Of a stretch of 64,000 nucleotides of DNA, positions 36,187 to 45,732 are shown piece by piece. Origin of the DNA: Planctomycetota bacterium. Lineage in GTDB: Bacteria; Planctomycetota; GCA-2746535. The notes under the pieces were generated by a model, which saw only the letters and a list, made by a program, of their open reading frames with translations, ran no database searches and was not told where the DNA came from. Within the stretch, counting starts at the first letter, position 1; the number at the start of each line of letters is the position of its first letter. The stretch is taken from assembly GCA_002746535.1 (NCBI GenBank), contig NVWA01000004.1, positions 1,400-65,399 of the forward strand. The letters are read 5' to 3'. The position numbers and the translations under genes are program-made.

Positions 36187-38583
36187 ATGATTGCAAAAGA
36201 TAAGTACGGCTATTTTGATGCCAAAAATAAAGAGTATGTAATTACTCGACCAGACACACCAAAACCTTGGTTCAACTATTTAATGAATGATCGCTATGTG
36301 GCTTTAATTTCAAATACTGCCGGTGGAGTAAGTTACGATTATGATTGTGAAATTTACCGACTACTGCGTTATCGATATCAAAATGTACCATATGACAGAC
36401 CAGGTAGGTACATCTATATAAAAGATCATGATACTGGTAAATACTGGTCAAGCACTTGGGCCCCAGTTCACACTCCATTAAATAAGTGTACTTACTCATG
36501 CCAAGTTGGTCTTGGTTACAATATTATGAATTTTGAAACCGAAGGTATAAAAACATCCGTAAAATATTTTGTACCTAGAAAAGGTTCATTAGAAATATGG
36601 GATTTAAAAATCACCAACACTAGCAATAAGACAAGAAACTTATCAACATTCAGTTACGCTGAATTTGCCTTCTGGGGTGCTATGCGTGACTTGATGAACA
36701 TTGATAACTGTCCAAATATTTCTAGACAACATCATGAAGATGGAGCTATACTCCACTATAGTTACAACGATATAGGTTCAGGCCTTCACGGAATGAACTT
36801 TGTACAAAACTTTGGTTTCCACACAAGTTCCGAAACACCTGCCGGCTATAACGGTGATCGCGATAAATTCATTGGTAAATATAGAGATGAAAAAAATCCA
36901 ATTGTTTTAGAAAAAGGCTCATCAACAAATTATTGCGAATGGGGCGGATACCCTATAGGCTCTTTAGAGCATAAATTTAAATTAAAACCCGGACAAAGCA
37001 AAAGAATCGTATATCGTACAGGTGTAAGTAAAAACAAATCAACGATTAAAAAAGATCTAAAGCAATACGCTAAGTTAAATGAAATTGATGCTGCATTCAA
37101 AGAATTAAAACAATACTGGAACGATCGAATTTCTAGATTTCAAATCAAAACACCTGATCCTGAATTTGATGTTCTCGCAAATTCATTTATACAATATCAA
37201 TCATTCATAACCATGAAACTCTCACGTTCTATCTCACCTTTTAGCTGGGGGGTTGGCCGAGCATTAGGATTTCGAGATTCCTGTCAAGATCAAATGGGCC
37301 TAGTGCATGCATTCCCAGAATTAGCCAAGCAAGTAGTCTTGTGGTTAGCACAAGCTATAAGTGAAAAAGGCGGAGCAAGTCATGCCTTTAATCCAAGAAG
37401 AAATACGTGGGAAGGTAAAGATACCATTGGTCTCTTTTACGACGATCATAACTGGTTTGCCTTAACAGTAGAATCATATATCAAAGAAACCAACGACCTA
37501 AAAATCTTAAAACAAAAAGTACCCTTTCAAAATTATAAAAAAACCGGCAGTGTCTTCGATCGATTAATTTTAGCACAAAATAATGCTTGGAAATTAAGAG
37601 GCAAAAATGGTCTTATGCAAATTGGTAGTGCCGACTGGAATGATTCTCTTAACCCTGGTGACCGAGAAACTGAAAGCTGCTTTACGAGTGCTCTATATTG
37701 CGCCTCTACTCTTAAACTGATCGAAATTGCCAAATTAATTGGCGAAACAAAAAAAATAAGTGAGTGGGAAAAAAGATATCAAACTATCAAGAAAATCATG
37801 AACAACAAAGGTTGGGATGGTGGCTGGTATAAACGTATGATAAAGAAAAATGGTGAAACCTTAGGTTCCAAATCAACAAAAACCTATGGCACAATTTTCT
37901 TAGAACCGCAACCATGGGCAATCATGGCCAATCTTCCAGACAAAGATCAAGCAATCAAACTTTTGGACAACGTTGAAAAAGAACTAGGGACACTTGATGG
38001 CCATCGCATTATGAACAAACCGTTTAAAATATTTGATATGGATGCAATTGGATCAGCAGGTATCTACCCTGAAGGTGTCAAAGAAAATGGCTCTGTTTTT
38101 AATCATGCATCTAGCTGGATGATTCCCGCAGAATGCTTAGTTGGCAGAGGTGATAAAGCCATGGAATATTTCAAAAGAATGTGCGGAACAACAAAAAATC
38201 ATATGGCTGATATTTATGAATCAGAGCCCTACACCATTTGTCAGTTTGTAACCCAAGAGCCATTTAATAAACCGAGACAAGGCAAAAACTCATGGTTAAC
38301 AGGTACAGCAGGCTGGATAGCACAAGGTGTATGCAAATACATCATGGGAATACAAGCTGATGGCAATGGTCTCATAATTGATCCCTGCGTACCGGCCGAA
38401 TGGGATAAATTCGAAATCAAGAGAACATTTCGAGATAATCAATATATTATTCAAGTCAAGAATCCAAACAATGTCTCTAAAGGAGTTACTAAAATTACTG
38501 TAGACGGTAAAGAAATTAAAGGCAATCGAATCACCTATAAAAAAAGTTCAAAACCTATAAAAGTAAGTGTCACCCTAGGGTAA
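36187..38583 (+). CDS. GH94-family glycoside phosphorylase (cellobiose-phosphorylase-like)
   Basis: 798 residues, the usual size. Cleaves a beta-glycosidic link with phosphate to give a sugar-1-phosphate. N-terminal supersandwich (GYFDAKNKEYVITRPDTPKPWFNYLMNDRYVALISNTAGGVSY), then the (alpha/alpha)6 barrel with SWGVGRALGFRDSCQDQMG, where the RDS.QD motif binds substrate, and GSADWNDSLN with the catalytic Asp483 of DWND. EPQPWAIMAN and GVKENGSVFNHASSWMI contain the phosphate-site His and Ser residues. It is intracellular. Likely substrates are cellobiose, cellodextrin, chitobiose or laminaribiose types, which cannot be separated by eye. Start ATG preceded by AAAGGGAAA. Confidence 0.88.
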   Translation: MIAKDKYGYFDAKNKEYVITRPDTPKPWFNYLMNDRYVALISNTAGGVSYDYDCEIYRLLRYRYQNVPYDRPGRYIYIKDHDTGKYWSSTWAPVHTPLNKCTYSCQVGLGYNIMNFETEGIKTSVKYFVPRKGSLEIWDLKITNTSNKTRNLSTFSYAEFAFWGAMRDLMNIDNCPNISRQHHEDGAILHYSYNDIGSGLHGMNFVQNFGFHTSSETPAGYNGDRDKFIGKYRDEKNPIVLEKGSSTNYCEWGGYPIGSLEHKFKLKPGQSKRIVYRTGVSKNKSTIKKDLKQYAKLNEIDAAFKELKQYWNDRISRFQIKTPDPEFDVLANSFIQYQSFITMKLSRSISPFSWGVGRALGFRDSCQDQMGLVHAFPELAKQVVLWLAQAISEKGGASHAFNPRRNTWEGKDTIGLFYDDHNWFALTVESYIKETNDLKILKQKVPFQNYKKTGSVFDRLILAQNNAWKLRGKNGLMQIGSADWNDSLNPGDRETESCFTSALYCASTLKLIEIAKLIGETKKISEWEKRYQTIKKIMNNKGWDGGWYKRMIKKNGETLGSKSTKTYGTIFLEPQPWAIMANLPDKDQAIKLLDNVEKELGTLDGHRIMNKPFKIFDMDAIGSAGIYPEGVKENGSVFNHASSWMIPAECLVGRGDKAMEYFKRMCGTTKNHMADIYESEPYTICQFVTQEPFNKPRQGKNSWLTGTAGWIAQGVCKYIMGIQADGNGLIIDPCVPAEWDKFEIKRTFRDNQYIIQVKNPNNVSKGVTKITVDGKEIKGNRITYKKSSKPIKVSVTLG

Positions 38584-38614
38584 ATAGTATTTCAGTTCGT
38601 TAAATTTAAATAAT

Positions 38615-38645
38615 CCAGGAAGTGAGACTTTAGTCTTGCTTCGCT
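38615..38645. repeat. Dispersed hairpin repeat, copy 1
   Basis: CCAGGAAGTGAGACTTT (38615-38631) and CTTGCTTCGCT (38635-38645) recur downstream of the next gene at 39920 and 39980. The stretch 38619-38642 folds as an 11-bp hairpin, with arms GAAGTGAGACT and AGTCTTGCTTC separated by TT and two imperfect pairs. It sits just after the GH94 stop and may act as a terminator or REP-like element. Confidence 0.55.
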
Positions 38646-38729
38646 GATCACAATAGTACTATCAAGTAAAATAATTTTTTTAAATTGCCTCTCATACAAT
38701 GTTCAACTATATATACAATTGGAGATTAA

Positions 38730-39845
38730 ATGTTTAATTTAAAAAATCATCCTCATTTTAAAAGCTGGGTTGATCCTAAAAGTGGCGCCGAAAGCTTTAT
38801 TTTAAATAAACGGGTTGCACCAGTACAACAGTCTTTTTATTTCACAAACTCTGGCATTTCAAATAATGAACAATGGTTATGGTTTTATACTGCCTTTCCT
38901 CCAAACAAACAAAGAACTTTAGCGGCGGTAAGTCTTGATCCTGATAATCCTGAAATTAAATTATTTCCACAAGCTGGATTTACAAGTGTCTCACCACTTG
39001 TTGCGCCAGAAAATGATGGGGTTTATTTCTGCATGGGTGCAAGTGTCTACAAATTATTTTTAGATGGATCGACCGAAATAATATGTACTGTTCCAGAAGA
39101 CTTTATCGGCAATCGGCAATTTAATCGCATTTCTACACACTTATCTATTTCAGCTGATAAAAAACATTTATTACTCGATGGCGATTTAGGAGATTTCTGG
39201 TGGGTCGGAACGGCAGATTTAAAAACTGGGAAATTTACCCTTTTAAAGGAATTCGGATGTCACCACAATCACGCTCAATTTTCAACGACTGATCCTGATT
39301 TATTAGTCATTCCAGAAGATTGGTGGTTTGATAAAAGTAGCGGTAAAAATTTTAATCTCGATCATAGGCTTTGGTTGATGAACCTTCAACAAACACGCTA
39401 TGAAATTGTAAGTCCAAAAAATTGGGACGGTGACAAAACTTCTAATGCTTCACATGAATGGTGGTCTCAAGATGGTTACCTATGCTGGAATGATTATAAG
39501 TTAGGAACTTTTGAATGTGATCCAACAACATTAGAATCAAAAAATATCTGGAAGAAACCATTATGCCATGCCCATTGTAATTCTGATCGTACTCTATGGT
39601 GCGCCGATGAAAGCCCGTACAAATGGGAACAAACACCAGTAGAAATATTATTTTACGATCGCGAAAAAGATAAAGAAGTCCAAATAGTTTCTGCTATGCC
39701 TAAACCACCTATGCATCGAAATACATATCATTTAGATCCACACCCTCAATTTTCACCACAGGATAACTTCATTTCTTACACCACAATGGTCAATGGATGT
39801 GTTGACGTAGCTGTTTGCCCTATAGCTCCATTACATGATCTCTAG
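38730..39845 (+). CDS. PL22-like (oligogalacturonide lyase-type) beta-propeller protein
   Basis: 371 residues, all-beta propeller. Blade motifs such as HLSISADKKHLLLDGD, HNHAQFSTTDPDLLVIPEDWW, ASHEWWSQDGYLCWND, HAHCNSDRTLWCAD and HLDPHPQFSPQDNFISYT are the family positions for the Mn-binding His and Gln cluster (HPQFSP) of oligogalacturonate lyase. Such enzymes split short unsaturated uronide oligosaccharides in the cytoplasm; no signal peptide is present here. Together with the heparinase-like lyase and sulfatases it suggests uronide catabolism. Substrate need not be pectin. Confidence 0.65.
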   Translation: MFNLKNHPHFKSWVDPKSGAESFILNKRVAPVQQSFYFTNSGISNNEQWLWFYTAFPPNKQRTLAAVSLDPDNPEIKLFPQAGFTSVSPLVAPENDGVYFCMGASVYKLFLDGSTEIICTVPEDFIGNRQFNRISTHLSISADKKHLLLDGDLGDFWWVGTADLKTGKFTLLKEFGCHHNHAQFSTTDPDLLVIPEDWWFDKSSGKNFNLDHRLWLMNLQQTRYEIVSPKNWDGDKTSNASHEWWSQDGYLCWNDYKLGTFECDPTTLESKNIWKKPLCHAHCNSDRTLWCADESPYKWEQTPVEILFYDREKDKEVQIVSAMPKPPMHRNTYHLDPHPQFSPQDNFISYTTMVNGCVDVAVCPIAPLHDL

Positions 39846-40120
39846 ATTACCAAGCCCTAATAATCTACTCATGATTCTTTCTCACAAAACTGCAATGACA
39901 ACAATTAAAACCACATAACCCAGGAAGTAAGACTTTCCACTTACCCGTCCGACCATAGTCGGAAAGCCGATCAAGTAGACTTGCTTCGCTCTACAAAATA
40001 ATTCACAATCAATGTCCACATAACCAAATTGAAATAATTAAACTTTGCAAACCCTCCCTATAAGAAAAATTTAATTTCGATTTTATTAATAGGGATAAGT
40101 TTTCTTGGAAATATAGTTTT
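39846..40120. other. 275-bp intergenic region with repeat copy 2
   Basis: Between the PL22-like gene and the solo winged-helix gene. The stretch 39920-39994 is the second, longer copy of the dispersed repeat. No open reading frame or RNA gene is supported. Both flanking genes end here, so it may serve as a bidirectional terminator. Confidence 0.5.
39920..39994. repeat. Dispersed hairpin repeat, copy 2 (long form)
   Basis: Carries CCAGGAAGTAAGACTTT (one mismatch from copy 1) at 39920-39936 and the identical CTTGCTTCGCT at 39980-39990, separated by a central insert. The insert holds a hairpin TCCGAC-CATA-GTCGGA (39948-39963). GC content is higher than the surroundings. Looks like a mobile palindromic intergenic element. 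Confidence 0.55.
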
Positions 40121-40438
40121 CTAAGCATTTTCATTTAAAATATAATAAGAAGATCTAGGGGAATCAGTAGGATATACTTTTTTTAAATACCCAGCTGCTT
40201 CTAAACTCTTCAAATCTTTAGTAGCAGTATTGGCAGCACAACCTAAAAACCTAACCACCATTACTATTGTTAATAATCTGTGCTTCTGAAATAATATTCG
40301 TAATTGTTGTCTTCTGTAATCGCTATAATTCTTGACACCTTCTTCTAATGAGATATACGTTTGCGAAAGAATTTTTTCTTGTGTAAAGGGGTTGCTTGAT
40401 TCAGTCTTCTGATTTATTTTATTTTCATCTAAAAACAA
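40121..40438 (-). CDS. Stand-alone winged-helix (DeoR-like) DNA-binding protein
   Basis: 105 residues from a TTG; no ATG or ribosome site precedes it. Residues ~40-105 are a paralogue of the C-terminal DNA-binding domain of the sigma-54 activator at 50120: TATKDLKSLEAAGYLKKVYPTDSPRSSYY here against TVTKDLKLLIEQDYIKKVMPSKSPRSHYF there. The rest of such an activator is absent; only 53 nt separate this gene from dapL upstream. It is either a small regulator or the remnant of a degraded activator. Target unknown. Confidence 0.55.
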   Translation of the reverse strand: MFLDENKINQKTESSNPFTQEKILSQTYISLEEGVKNYSDYRRQQLRILFQKHRLLTIVMVVRFLGCAANTATKDLKSLEAAGYLKKVYPTDSPRSSYYILNENA

Positions 40439-40491
40439 TGAGGGATTCTATAAAACGGAAATGGGCGAACATGGTTGCTCGCCCATAAAAA

Positions 40492-41721
40492 TTATAGAGA
40501 AAGGTTTTTTTGCATTCTTTCAACAGCTTCAAGAATATTTTCGCGGTGACCAAAGGCACTTAGTCTGAAATAACCTTCACCACTAGGTCCAAAGCCGGAT
40601 CCCGGTGTGCCGACTATATGACAGTCGTTCAATAGTTTGTCGAAAAATTCCCAACTAGATACATTACCTGGAGTTTTCAACCAAACGTATGGGGCATTAA
40701 CGCCACCATAAACTTCAACACCCAATTTAGATAAAGCATCACCAATGATTTTTGCGTTTTCCATATAAAAGCTGATGATCTCTTTGACTTCTTTACGACC
40801 TTCTTCAGAATAAACTGCCGCAGCCGCTTTCTGAACAGCATAAGAAGCACCATTAAATTTTGTAGAATGTCTTCGATTCCAAAGCTGATGGATTGATATT
40901 TCTTCGCCAGCCTCAGTCGTACCTTTTAATTCTTTTGGAACTACTATTAATCCACATCTAACTCCTGTGAAACCAGCCGTTTTAGAAAAACTTCTAAACT
41001 CAATCGCACATTCTTTAGCGCCTTCAATTTCATAAATACTATGAGGTACATCGTCATCAGAAATATAAGCTTCATAGGCAGCATCAAATAAAATGATGGC
41101 TTTATTTTTCTTGGCATACGCTACCCAGTTTTCTAAGTCAGCTCGTTTCAACGCCATACCTGTTGGATTATTCGGAGAACATAAATAAATTAAATCCACC
41201 GCTTCTTCGGGAGGTACAGGAGTAAAATCATTTTCTACAGTTACTGGCATATAAACTAAACCTTCGTAATAACCATTGGCATCGGCATTACCAGTTCGGC
41301 CAGCCATAACATTTGTATCCACATAAACGGGATAGGCTGGGTCAGAGATAGCAATTACATTATCCATTCCAAAAATTTCTTGGATATTGCCAGAATCACA
41401 TTTTGAACCATCACTAATAAAGATCTCATCACTAGAAATACCTAGATTAGGGAAATCATTTTCTACAACCAAGTCTCTTAAAAAGGCATATCCATTTTCT
41501 GGGCCATAACCTTTAAAAGTAGATTCATCAGCCAGTTCATCAATTCCTTCATGAAACGATTTCACAACACTTGGCACTAAAGGTTTCACGACATCGCCAA
41601 TACCCAAGCGAATAATTTTAGCATCAGGGTTTTTCTCACTAAATGCATTAACTCTTTTTGAAATTTCAGGAAACAAATATCCTGCTTGAAGCTTTAAATA
41701 ACTTTCGTTAACTTTTACCAT
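40492..41721 (-). CDS. dapL: LL-diaminopimelate aminotransferase
   Basis: Converts tetrahydrodipicolinate directly to LL-diaminopimelate, the short lysine/peptidoglycan route found in plants, Chlamydiae, Lentisphaerae and relatives. 409 residues. Family start [22 protein letters not shown], then [56 protein letters not shown]-lysine [14 protein letters not shown] and [16 protein letters not shown]. These match dapL closely. Its presence supports a PVC-type organism. Confidence 0.95.
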   Translation of the reverse strand: MVKVNESYLKLQAGYLFPEISKRVNAFSEKNPDAKIIRLGIGDVVKPLVPSVVKSFHEGIDELADESTFKGYGPENGYAFLRDLVVENDFPNLGISSDEIFISDGSKCDSGNIQEIFGMDNVIAISDPAYPVYVDTNVMAGRTGNADANGYYEGLVYMPVTVENDFTPVPPEEAVDLIYLCSPNNPTGMALKRADLENWVAYAKKNKAIILFDAAYEAYISDDDVPHSIYEIEGAKECAIEFRSFSKTAGFTGVRCGLIVVPKELKGTTEAGEEISIHQLWNRRHSTKFNGASYAVQKAAAAVYSEEGRKEVKEIISFYMENAKIIGDALSKLGVEVYGGVNAPYVWLKTPGNVSSWEFFDKLLNDCHIVGTPGSGFGPSGEGYFRLSAFGHRENILEAVERMQKNLSL

Positions 41722-41807
41722 AATTGAAACCTTTATATTAAAACAATAATTTATTAATTTTAAAAGGCAGGGAATTTATCAACTTCAGTTTATTTGTGAA
41801 GAGAATT

Positions 41808-42848
41808 TTAGGAATTAAGACCACCAATTTTCTCTTTGGCAAGTTGCCCACAAGCCGCGGCAATATCCTGCCCTCGACTACTTCTAATTGTTGCTACTAA
41901 ACCTAGCTTTTCTAAAGAGTTTTTAAAAAACTGAACACGACTGGAAGTTGGTGCTTTGAATTCACTATCTTTATGATCATTAAAAGGGATCAAGTTTAAT
42001 TTAGCCGGAAAATCTATCAGTTTTCTTAATTCTTGCGCATGCTCTTTTAAATCATTTACCCCTGCTAGCAACACATACTCAAAGGTTACTATTCTATTTG
42101 TTTTCTGATTAAAATACCTGGCAGCTTCAATGATTTTAGACATTTGCCAATTATCATTGACTGGCACAATAGAATCTCGAACAGCATCATTAGAAGCATG
42201 CAAACTAATAGCCAGATGAAATTGCTCGGCTTCATCTGCATATTGCTTGATCACATGCGGAACACCTACCGTTGATATAGTTATTTTACGTGCCCCTATT
42301 CCAAACCCTGCGGGGTCATTCATTATTCTCGCGGATTGAATTACATTATCATAATTCATAAAAGGCTCACCCATCCCCATATAAACAATATTGTTCGGTA
42401 ACTGCCCTGTAATTTTTTTTAATAAAAATACTTGTGATAAAATTTCACCCGCAGTTAGGTTTCTTTTGATACCAAGTTTACCTGTAGCACAAAATCGACA
42501 ACCCATGGCACAACCTACTTGACTTGATATACAATAAGTTATTCGACTAGCTGTAGGAATCATCACACACTCAACTTGCTGACCATCATCATATCTTACT
42601 AATAATTTATAAGTGCCATCTTTCGAAATTGCTTCAAAAACAACTTGGCCTAACAATATAGGATAATTCTCTAACTTATTTTTGAGAGTTTCCGAGATAT
42701 TGGTCATATTCGAAAAGTCATCTACGCCTTTTTCAAATATCCATTCCTTCAACTGCCCACTTCTGAAACTTTTTTCATCTAGCAATTCCATCAATTCTTG
42801 CCATTGATCTTTTGAATATCCGATTAATCCATCTATTATGTTATTCAT
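41808..42848 (-). CDS. rlmN: Dual-specificity 23S rRNA/tRNA adenine-C2 methyltransferase
   Basis: 346 residues. Radical-SAM motif CAMGCRFC at residues 113-120 (CxxxCxxC). The two mechanistic cysteines are present: one in the C-terminal RGQDIAAACGQL, the other as the radical-SAM-domain methyl-carrying arrangement expected in RlmN. QVECVMIP, GCRFCATGKLG, NIVYMGMGEP, ISTVGVP and AISLHAS are standard blocks. Methylates A2503 of 23S rRNA and A37 of some tRNAs, improving decoding accuracy. Lies upstream of dapL on the same strand (86-nt gap). Confidence 0.94.
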   Translation of the reverse strand: MNNIIDGLIGYSKDQWQELMELLDEKSFRSGQLKEWIFEKGVDDFSNMTNISETLKNKLENYPILLGQVVFEAISKDGTYKLLVRYDDGQQVECVMIPTASRITYCISSQVGCAMGCRFCATGKLGIKRNLTAGEILSQVFLLKKITGQLPNNIVYMGMGEPFMNYDNVIQSARIMNDPAGFGIGARKITISTVGVPHVIKQYADEAEQFHLAISLHASNDAVRDSIVPVNDNWQMSKIIEAARYFNQKTNRIVTFEYVLLAGVNDLKEHAQELRKLIDFPAKLNLIPFNDHKDSEFKAPTSSRVQFFKNSLEKLGLVATIRSSRGQDIAAACGQLAKEKIGGLNS

Positions 42849-42966
42849 TGAAACCTATATTGAAAAATACCTTCAATTTCTTCAAAATTCCCTCGTCATA
42901 AAAACAATCTTACTGTAAAATCAAAAAACAAAAGAAAATACAATTTTTTTAAAAAGATATTGAGGA

Positions 42967-43902
42967 ATGCCTGCAGAATTATTGAAGACCAGTATTCTTA
43001 TTCTTGGTGCAGAATACTTTCAACTACCAATTGAAGATATTAAGCTACATTTAATACAAAACAGCCTGTTTTATGACACTTATATCATGTCAGCACAAAC
43101 AGATCCCGTCTTCATCAAAATTGCCCATCCATATATATGTGAATCAAAGTTGCTCAGTCAATATTCTTTAGCTACAGAAGCATATACTAGACAATTATTA
43201 AACTCGAAAACAAAATTAAAACTACCAAGCTTAATAGAATTTAATAAGTCTCATGACCTTCTACCAAATGACTATATGATTTTAGAATCAATATCTAGTA
43301 CTTATTTGCCAGAAAATTTTCAACCAAATCAAGAATTTAAAAGTGACATTGATCTATATCTTGAAAAATGTTATCAAGTCTCCAATTCAACTTTTGGAAA
43401 TTTCCAAGAAGAAAATCAATTTAAAAACTGGGAAAACTTTTTCGAATTTCGCTGGAATTTATTATTGAACGAATTAACAACTTTAGATATTTTTGATCAG
43501 GAAGAAATTGAATTTGCAGAAACTTTTTTTCAATCTTTGCAAGAAGTATTAGAAGAAGAGTCCTCACCAGTTCTAACAAATCTTGGGTTGGCAAATCACC
43601 AATTTTCTCACCAAAATAAAATCCTAGATTGCATCAATGACTTTTCACAATGTCTTTGGGCAACTCCAGAATTTGAACTAGCTAAACGTGATTTTTTAAA
43701 ATCTATTGAAACTCCACAGTTACTGTCATACAAACAAAGTATAAAAGATGATATTACAACAAAAGCAAAATACTTTTTATACTTAGTTTACTTTCTTTGC
43801 GAAGATTGTTTAATCCAACATTCCCTTGGACATTCCTTGACACATTACCAAAACAATAAAATTTTAGGATTAACCTTAATGAAAAGTGCATTGCAACAAT
43901 AA
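42967..43902 (+). CDS. APH-fold pseudokinase (aminoglycoside-phosphotransferase-like), catalytic Asp lost
   Basis: 311 residues. Reads as an aminoglycoside/choline-kinase fold. PVFIKIAHP has the ATP-binding Lys, and ATEAYTRQLLNSKTKLKLPSLIEFN the helix-C Glu and following strand. LLPNDYMILESI is the hinge, and the C-lobe resembles a phosphotransferase catalytic loop. At the catalytic loop the expected HGDLHPGN is VLTNLGLANHQF, so the His and Asp are replaced by Asn and Gly. The metal-binding I.D.E segment is CINDFSQCLWATPEFELA. A catalytically dead kinase fold is therefore likely; a binding or regulatory role is possible. Ends 90 nt before the FHA-SpoIIE gene on the same strand. Confidence 0.5.
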   Translation: MPAELLKTSILILGAEYFQLPIEDIKLHLIQNSLFYDTYIMSAQTDPVFIKIAHPYICESKLLSQYSLATEAYTRQLLNSKTKLKLPSLIEFNKSHDLLPNDYMILESISSTYLPENFQPNQEFKSDIDLYLEKCYQVSNSTFGNFQEENQFKNWENFFEFRWNLLLNELTTLDIFDQEEIEFAETFFQSLQEVLEEESSPVLTNLGLANHQFSHQNKILDCINDFSQCLWATPEFELAKRDFLKSIETPQLLSYKQSIKDDITTKAKYFLYLVYFLCEDCLIQHSLGHSLTHYQNNKILGLTLMKSALQQ

Positions 43903-43992
43903 TTGCATTGGCTTTCTAGGACATTCTATTCGATTTAACTCCAAAATCAGATATAATGCCAGCCCAAATTTTTCTTCAAATTCAGGAGTCAT

Positions 43993-45732
43993 ATGGCCAC
44001 TTTAAAAGCAATCGGCGGTAATTTTCATGGTCGATCTTATGAAATAACATCAAGCTTAGTTATTGGAAGAGGCATCAATACAGAAATCCAAATATTGCTT
44101 CCGGGAATTTCACGAAGTCATTGCAAGGTTACTATTGAAGATGACAACTTTTGGGTGGAAGATTTAAAATCCAGAAATGGCACCAAAGTTAACGGCAAAC
44201 CTGTCACTAAAAAGCAACTTGAAGCAAATGATGTAATTCAAATTGGTCGCGTTAAGTATGAATTCATGAATGAATCATCCTTAAAAGTTTCCAGCGCTAG
44301 AGGCAGCACACAAATTATGCGAAAAGACCTCTCTGAACAAGGAGGCACATCAGCTTTTTTCAAATATGAAGAAATTGAAAAAATGACCAAACAAGATTTG
44401 GTCGAGAAACTAAATGTAATCGTTTCTATAGCGCAAGATATCTCGACATCATTAAATATGAATACTTTATTAATTAAACTGATAGATAAAATATTGGGGT
44501 TTTCAGATATTACAGATTTATGTGTGGTCATTTTACGAAACAGCAATGGAGAATACCTACCCCAACATATTAGATATGTAAATGACCAGAAGATTCCTTT
44601 TCATGATATTTATTTAAACCAAGTCATAAAAAAATGTGACAGCATTATTAAAAATATTACCATAAAAGTAGATGGGGAAAGCCACGCTCAATCTTTATTA
44701 TTAGTTCCTGTTTTATATCGAGAAGATTTAATGGGAGTTATTCAACTACAGTCTAAATTAGGCAGCAAACCATATACAAAAGAAGAAAAAACAATTGTGG
44801 GTGCTATTGCTTCTTTAGTTTCTACAGCTATAGCAACCGCTAAACTGCATGAGGAAATTCTTAAACAACAAAGAACTCAGCAGGATCTTGAAATCGCACA
44901 GAGAGTTCAATTAAATTTCTTGCCAAGTAAAGATCCCCGAATTAAAGGCTATAAGCTTTCTAGCTGCTACCTACCGGCCCTTCAAGTCGGTGGTGATTTT
45001 TATAATTATATTGAAAAAGAAAATGAGATTTTTGTTACCCTTGGAGATGTTAGTGGCAAAGGCATACCGGCAGCATTAGTGATGGCAAAACTTACATCAG
45101 AAATAAAATTTATTTCAACCTTTAATGATTCTCCTGGAAAAGTTTTTTACACAGTCAACAGAATATTTGAAAAAGAATGTTCCGATGATTTTTTTGCAAC
45201 AGCACTTTTATTAAAAATAAATACTGAAACCGGTTTAGTGACATTTGCCAACGCTGGTCACCACCAACCACTTATTTATAGAAATGGTGGTGAATTAGAA
45301 GAAATACCTGGAGGTGACATACCTTTAGGAGCAGATGGCAATACTGAATTTGAAGAAACAACCTTTACCTTAGAATACGGAGATCAAATTATTCTTTATA
45401 CAGATGGTGTAACTGAAAGTATGAATAGAACCCATCGAGAATTTGGCATGACTGGCCTAACGGGCGCCATTAACAAGAATGCCGAATCTCCAAAAAAACT
45501 TGTGAAACAAATCCTGACTGACATGAAAGCTCAAAGAGATGGAGCAAATCAAAAAGACGATATTACAATAGTTTGTATTTCTAGAGATTTACAAGAAGTT
45601 GAAGTTGAAACGTCTAGAAATGATCCTTCTTCTGAATCTAACATTGATGATGATACTGGATTGATTGATATTGAAAATGCCCCATTTGCTGATTTCACAG
45701 AAGAAGAAGATGGAAGCAAAGAGCAAGCATGA
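43993..45732 (+). CDS. FHA-GAF-SpoIIE (PP2C) protein phosphatase
   Basis: 579 residues. FHA domain at ~1-92: VIGRGINTEIQI, SRSHCKV, SRNGTKVNG, the phosphothreonine-binding Arg, Ser, and Asn sites. GAF-like sensor at ~140-290 (DISTSLNMNTLLIKLIDKILGF...). PP2C/SpoIIE phosphatase at ~305-540: AQRVQLNFLP, LQVGGDFYNYI, GDVSGKGIPAALVMAK, FATALLLKI, GHHQPLIY and DQIILYTDGVTE carry the metal-binding Asp residues. It reads a phosphothreonine partner and removes serine/threonine phosphates, probably in a partner-switch cascade. It overlaps recJ by 4 nt. A 25-residue acidic tail closes the protein. Confidence 0.9.
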   Translation: MATLKAIGGNFHGRSYEITSSLVIGRGINTEIQILLPGISRSHCKVTIEDDNFWVEDLKSRNGTKVNGKPVTKKQLEANDVIQIGRVKYEFMNESSLKVSSARGSTQIMRKDLSEQGGTSAFFKYEEIEKMTKQDLVEKLNVIVSIAQDISTSLNMNTLLIKLIDKILGFSDITDLCVVILRNSNGEYLPQHIRYVNDQKIPFHDIYLNQVIKKCDSIIKNITIKVDGESHAQSLLLVPVLYREDLMGVIQLQSKLGSKPYTKEEKTIVGAIASLVSTAIATAKLHEEILKQQRTQQDLEIAQRVQLNFLPSKDPRIKGYKLSSCYLPALQVGGDFYNYIEKENEIFVTLGDVSGKGIPAALVMAKLTSEIKFISTFNDSPGKVFYTVNRIFEKECSDDFFATALLLKINTETGLVTFANAGHHQPLIYRNGGELEEIPGGDIPLGADGNTEFEETTFTLEYGDQIILYTDGVTESMNRTHREFGMTGLTGAINKNAESPKKLVKQILTDMKAQRDGANQKDDITIVCISRDLQEVEVETSRNDPSSESNIDDDTGLIDIENAPFADFTEEEDGSKEQA

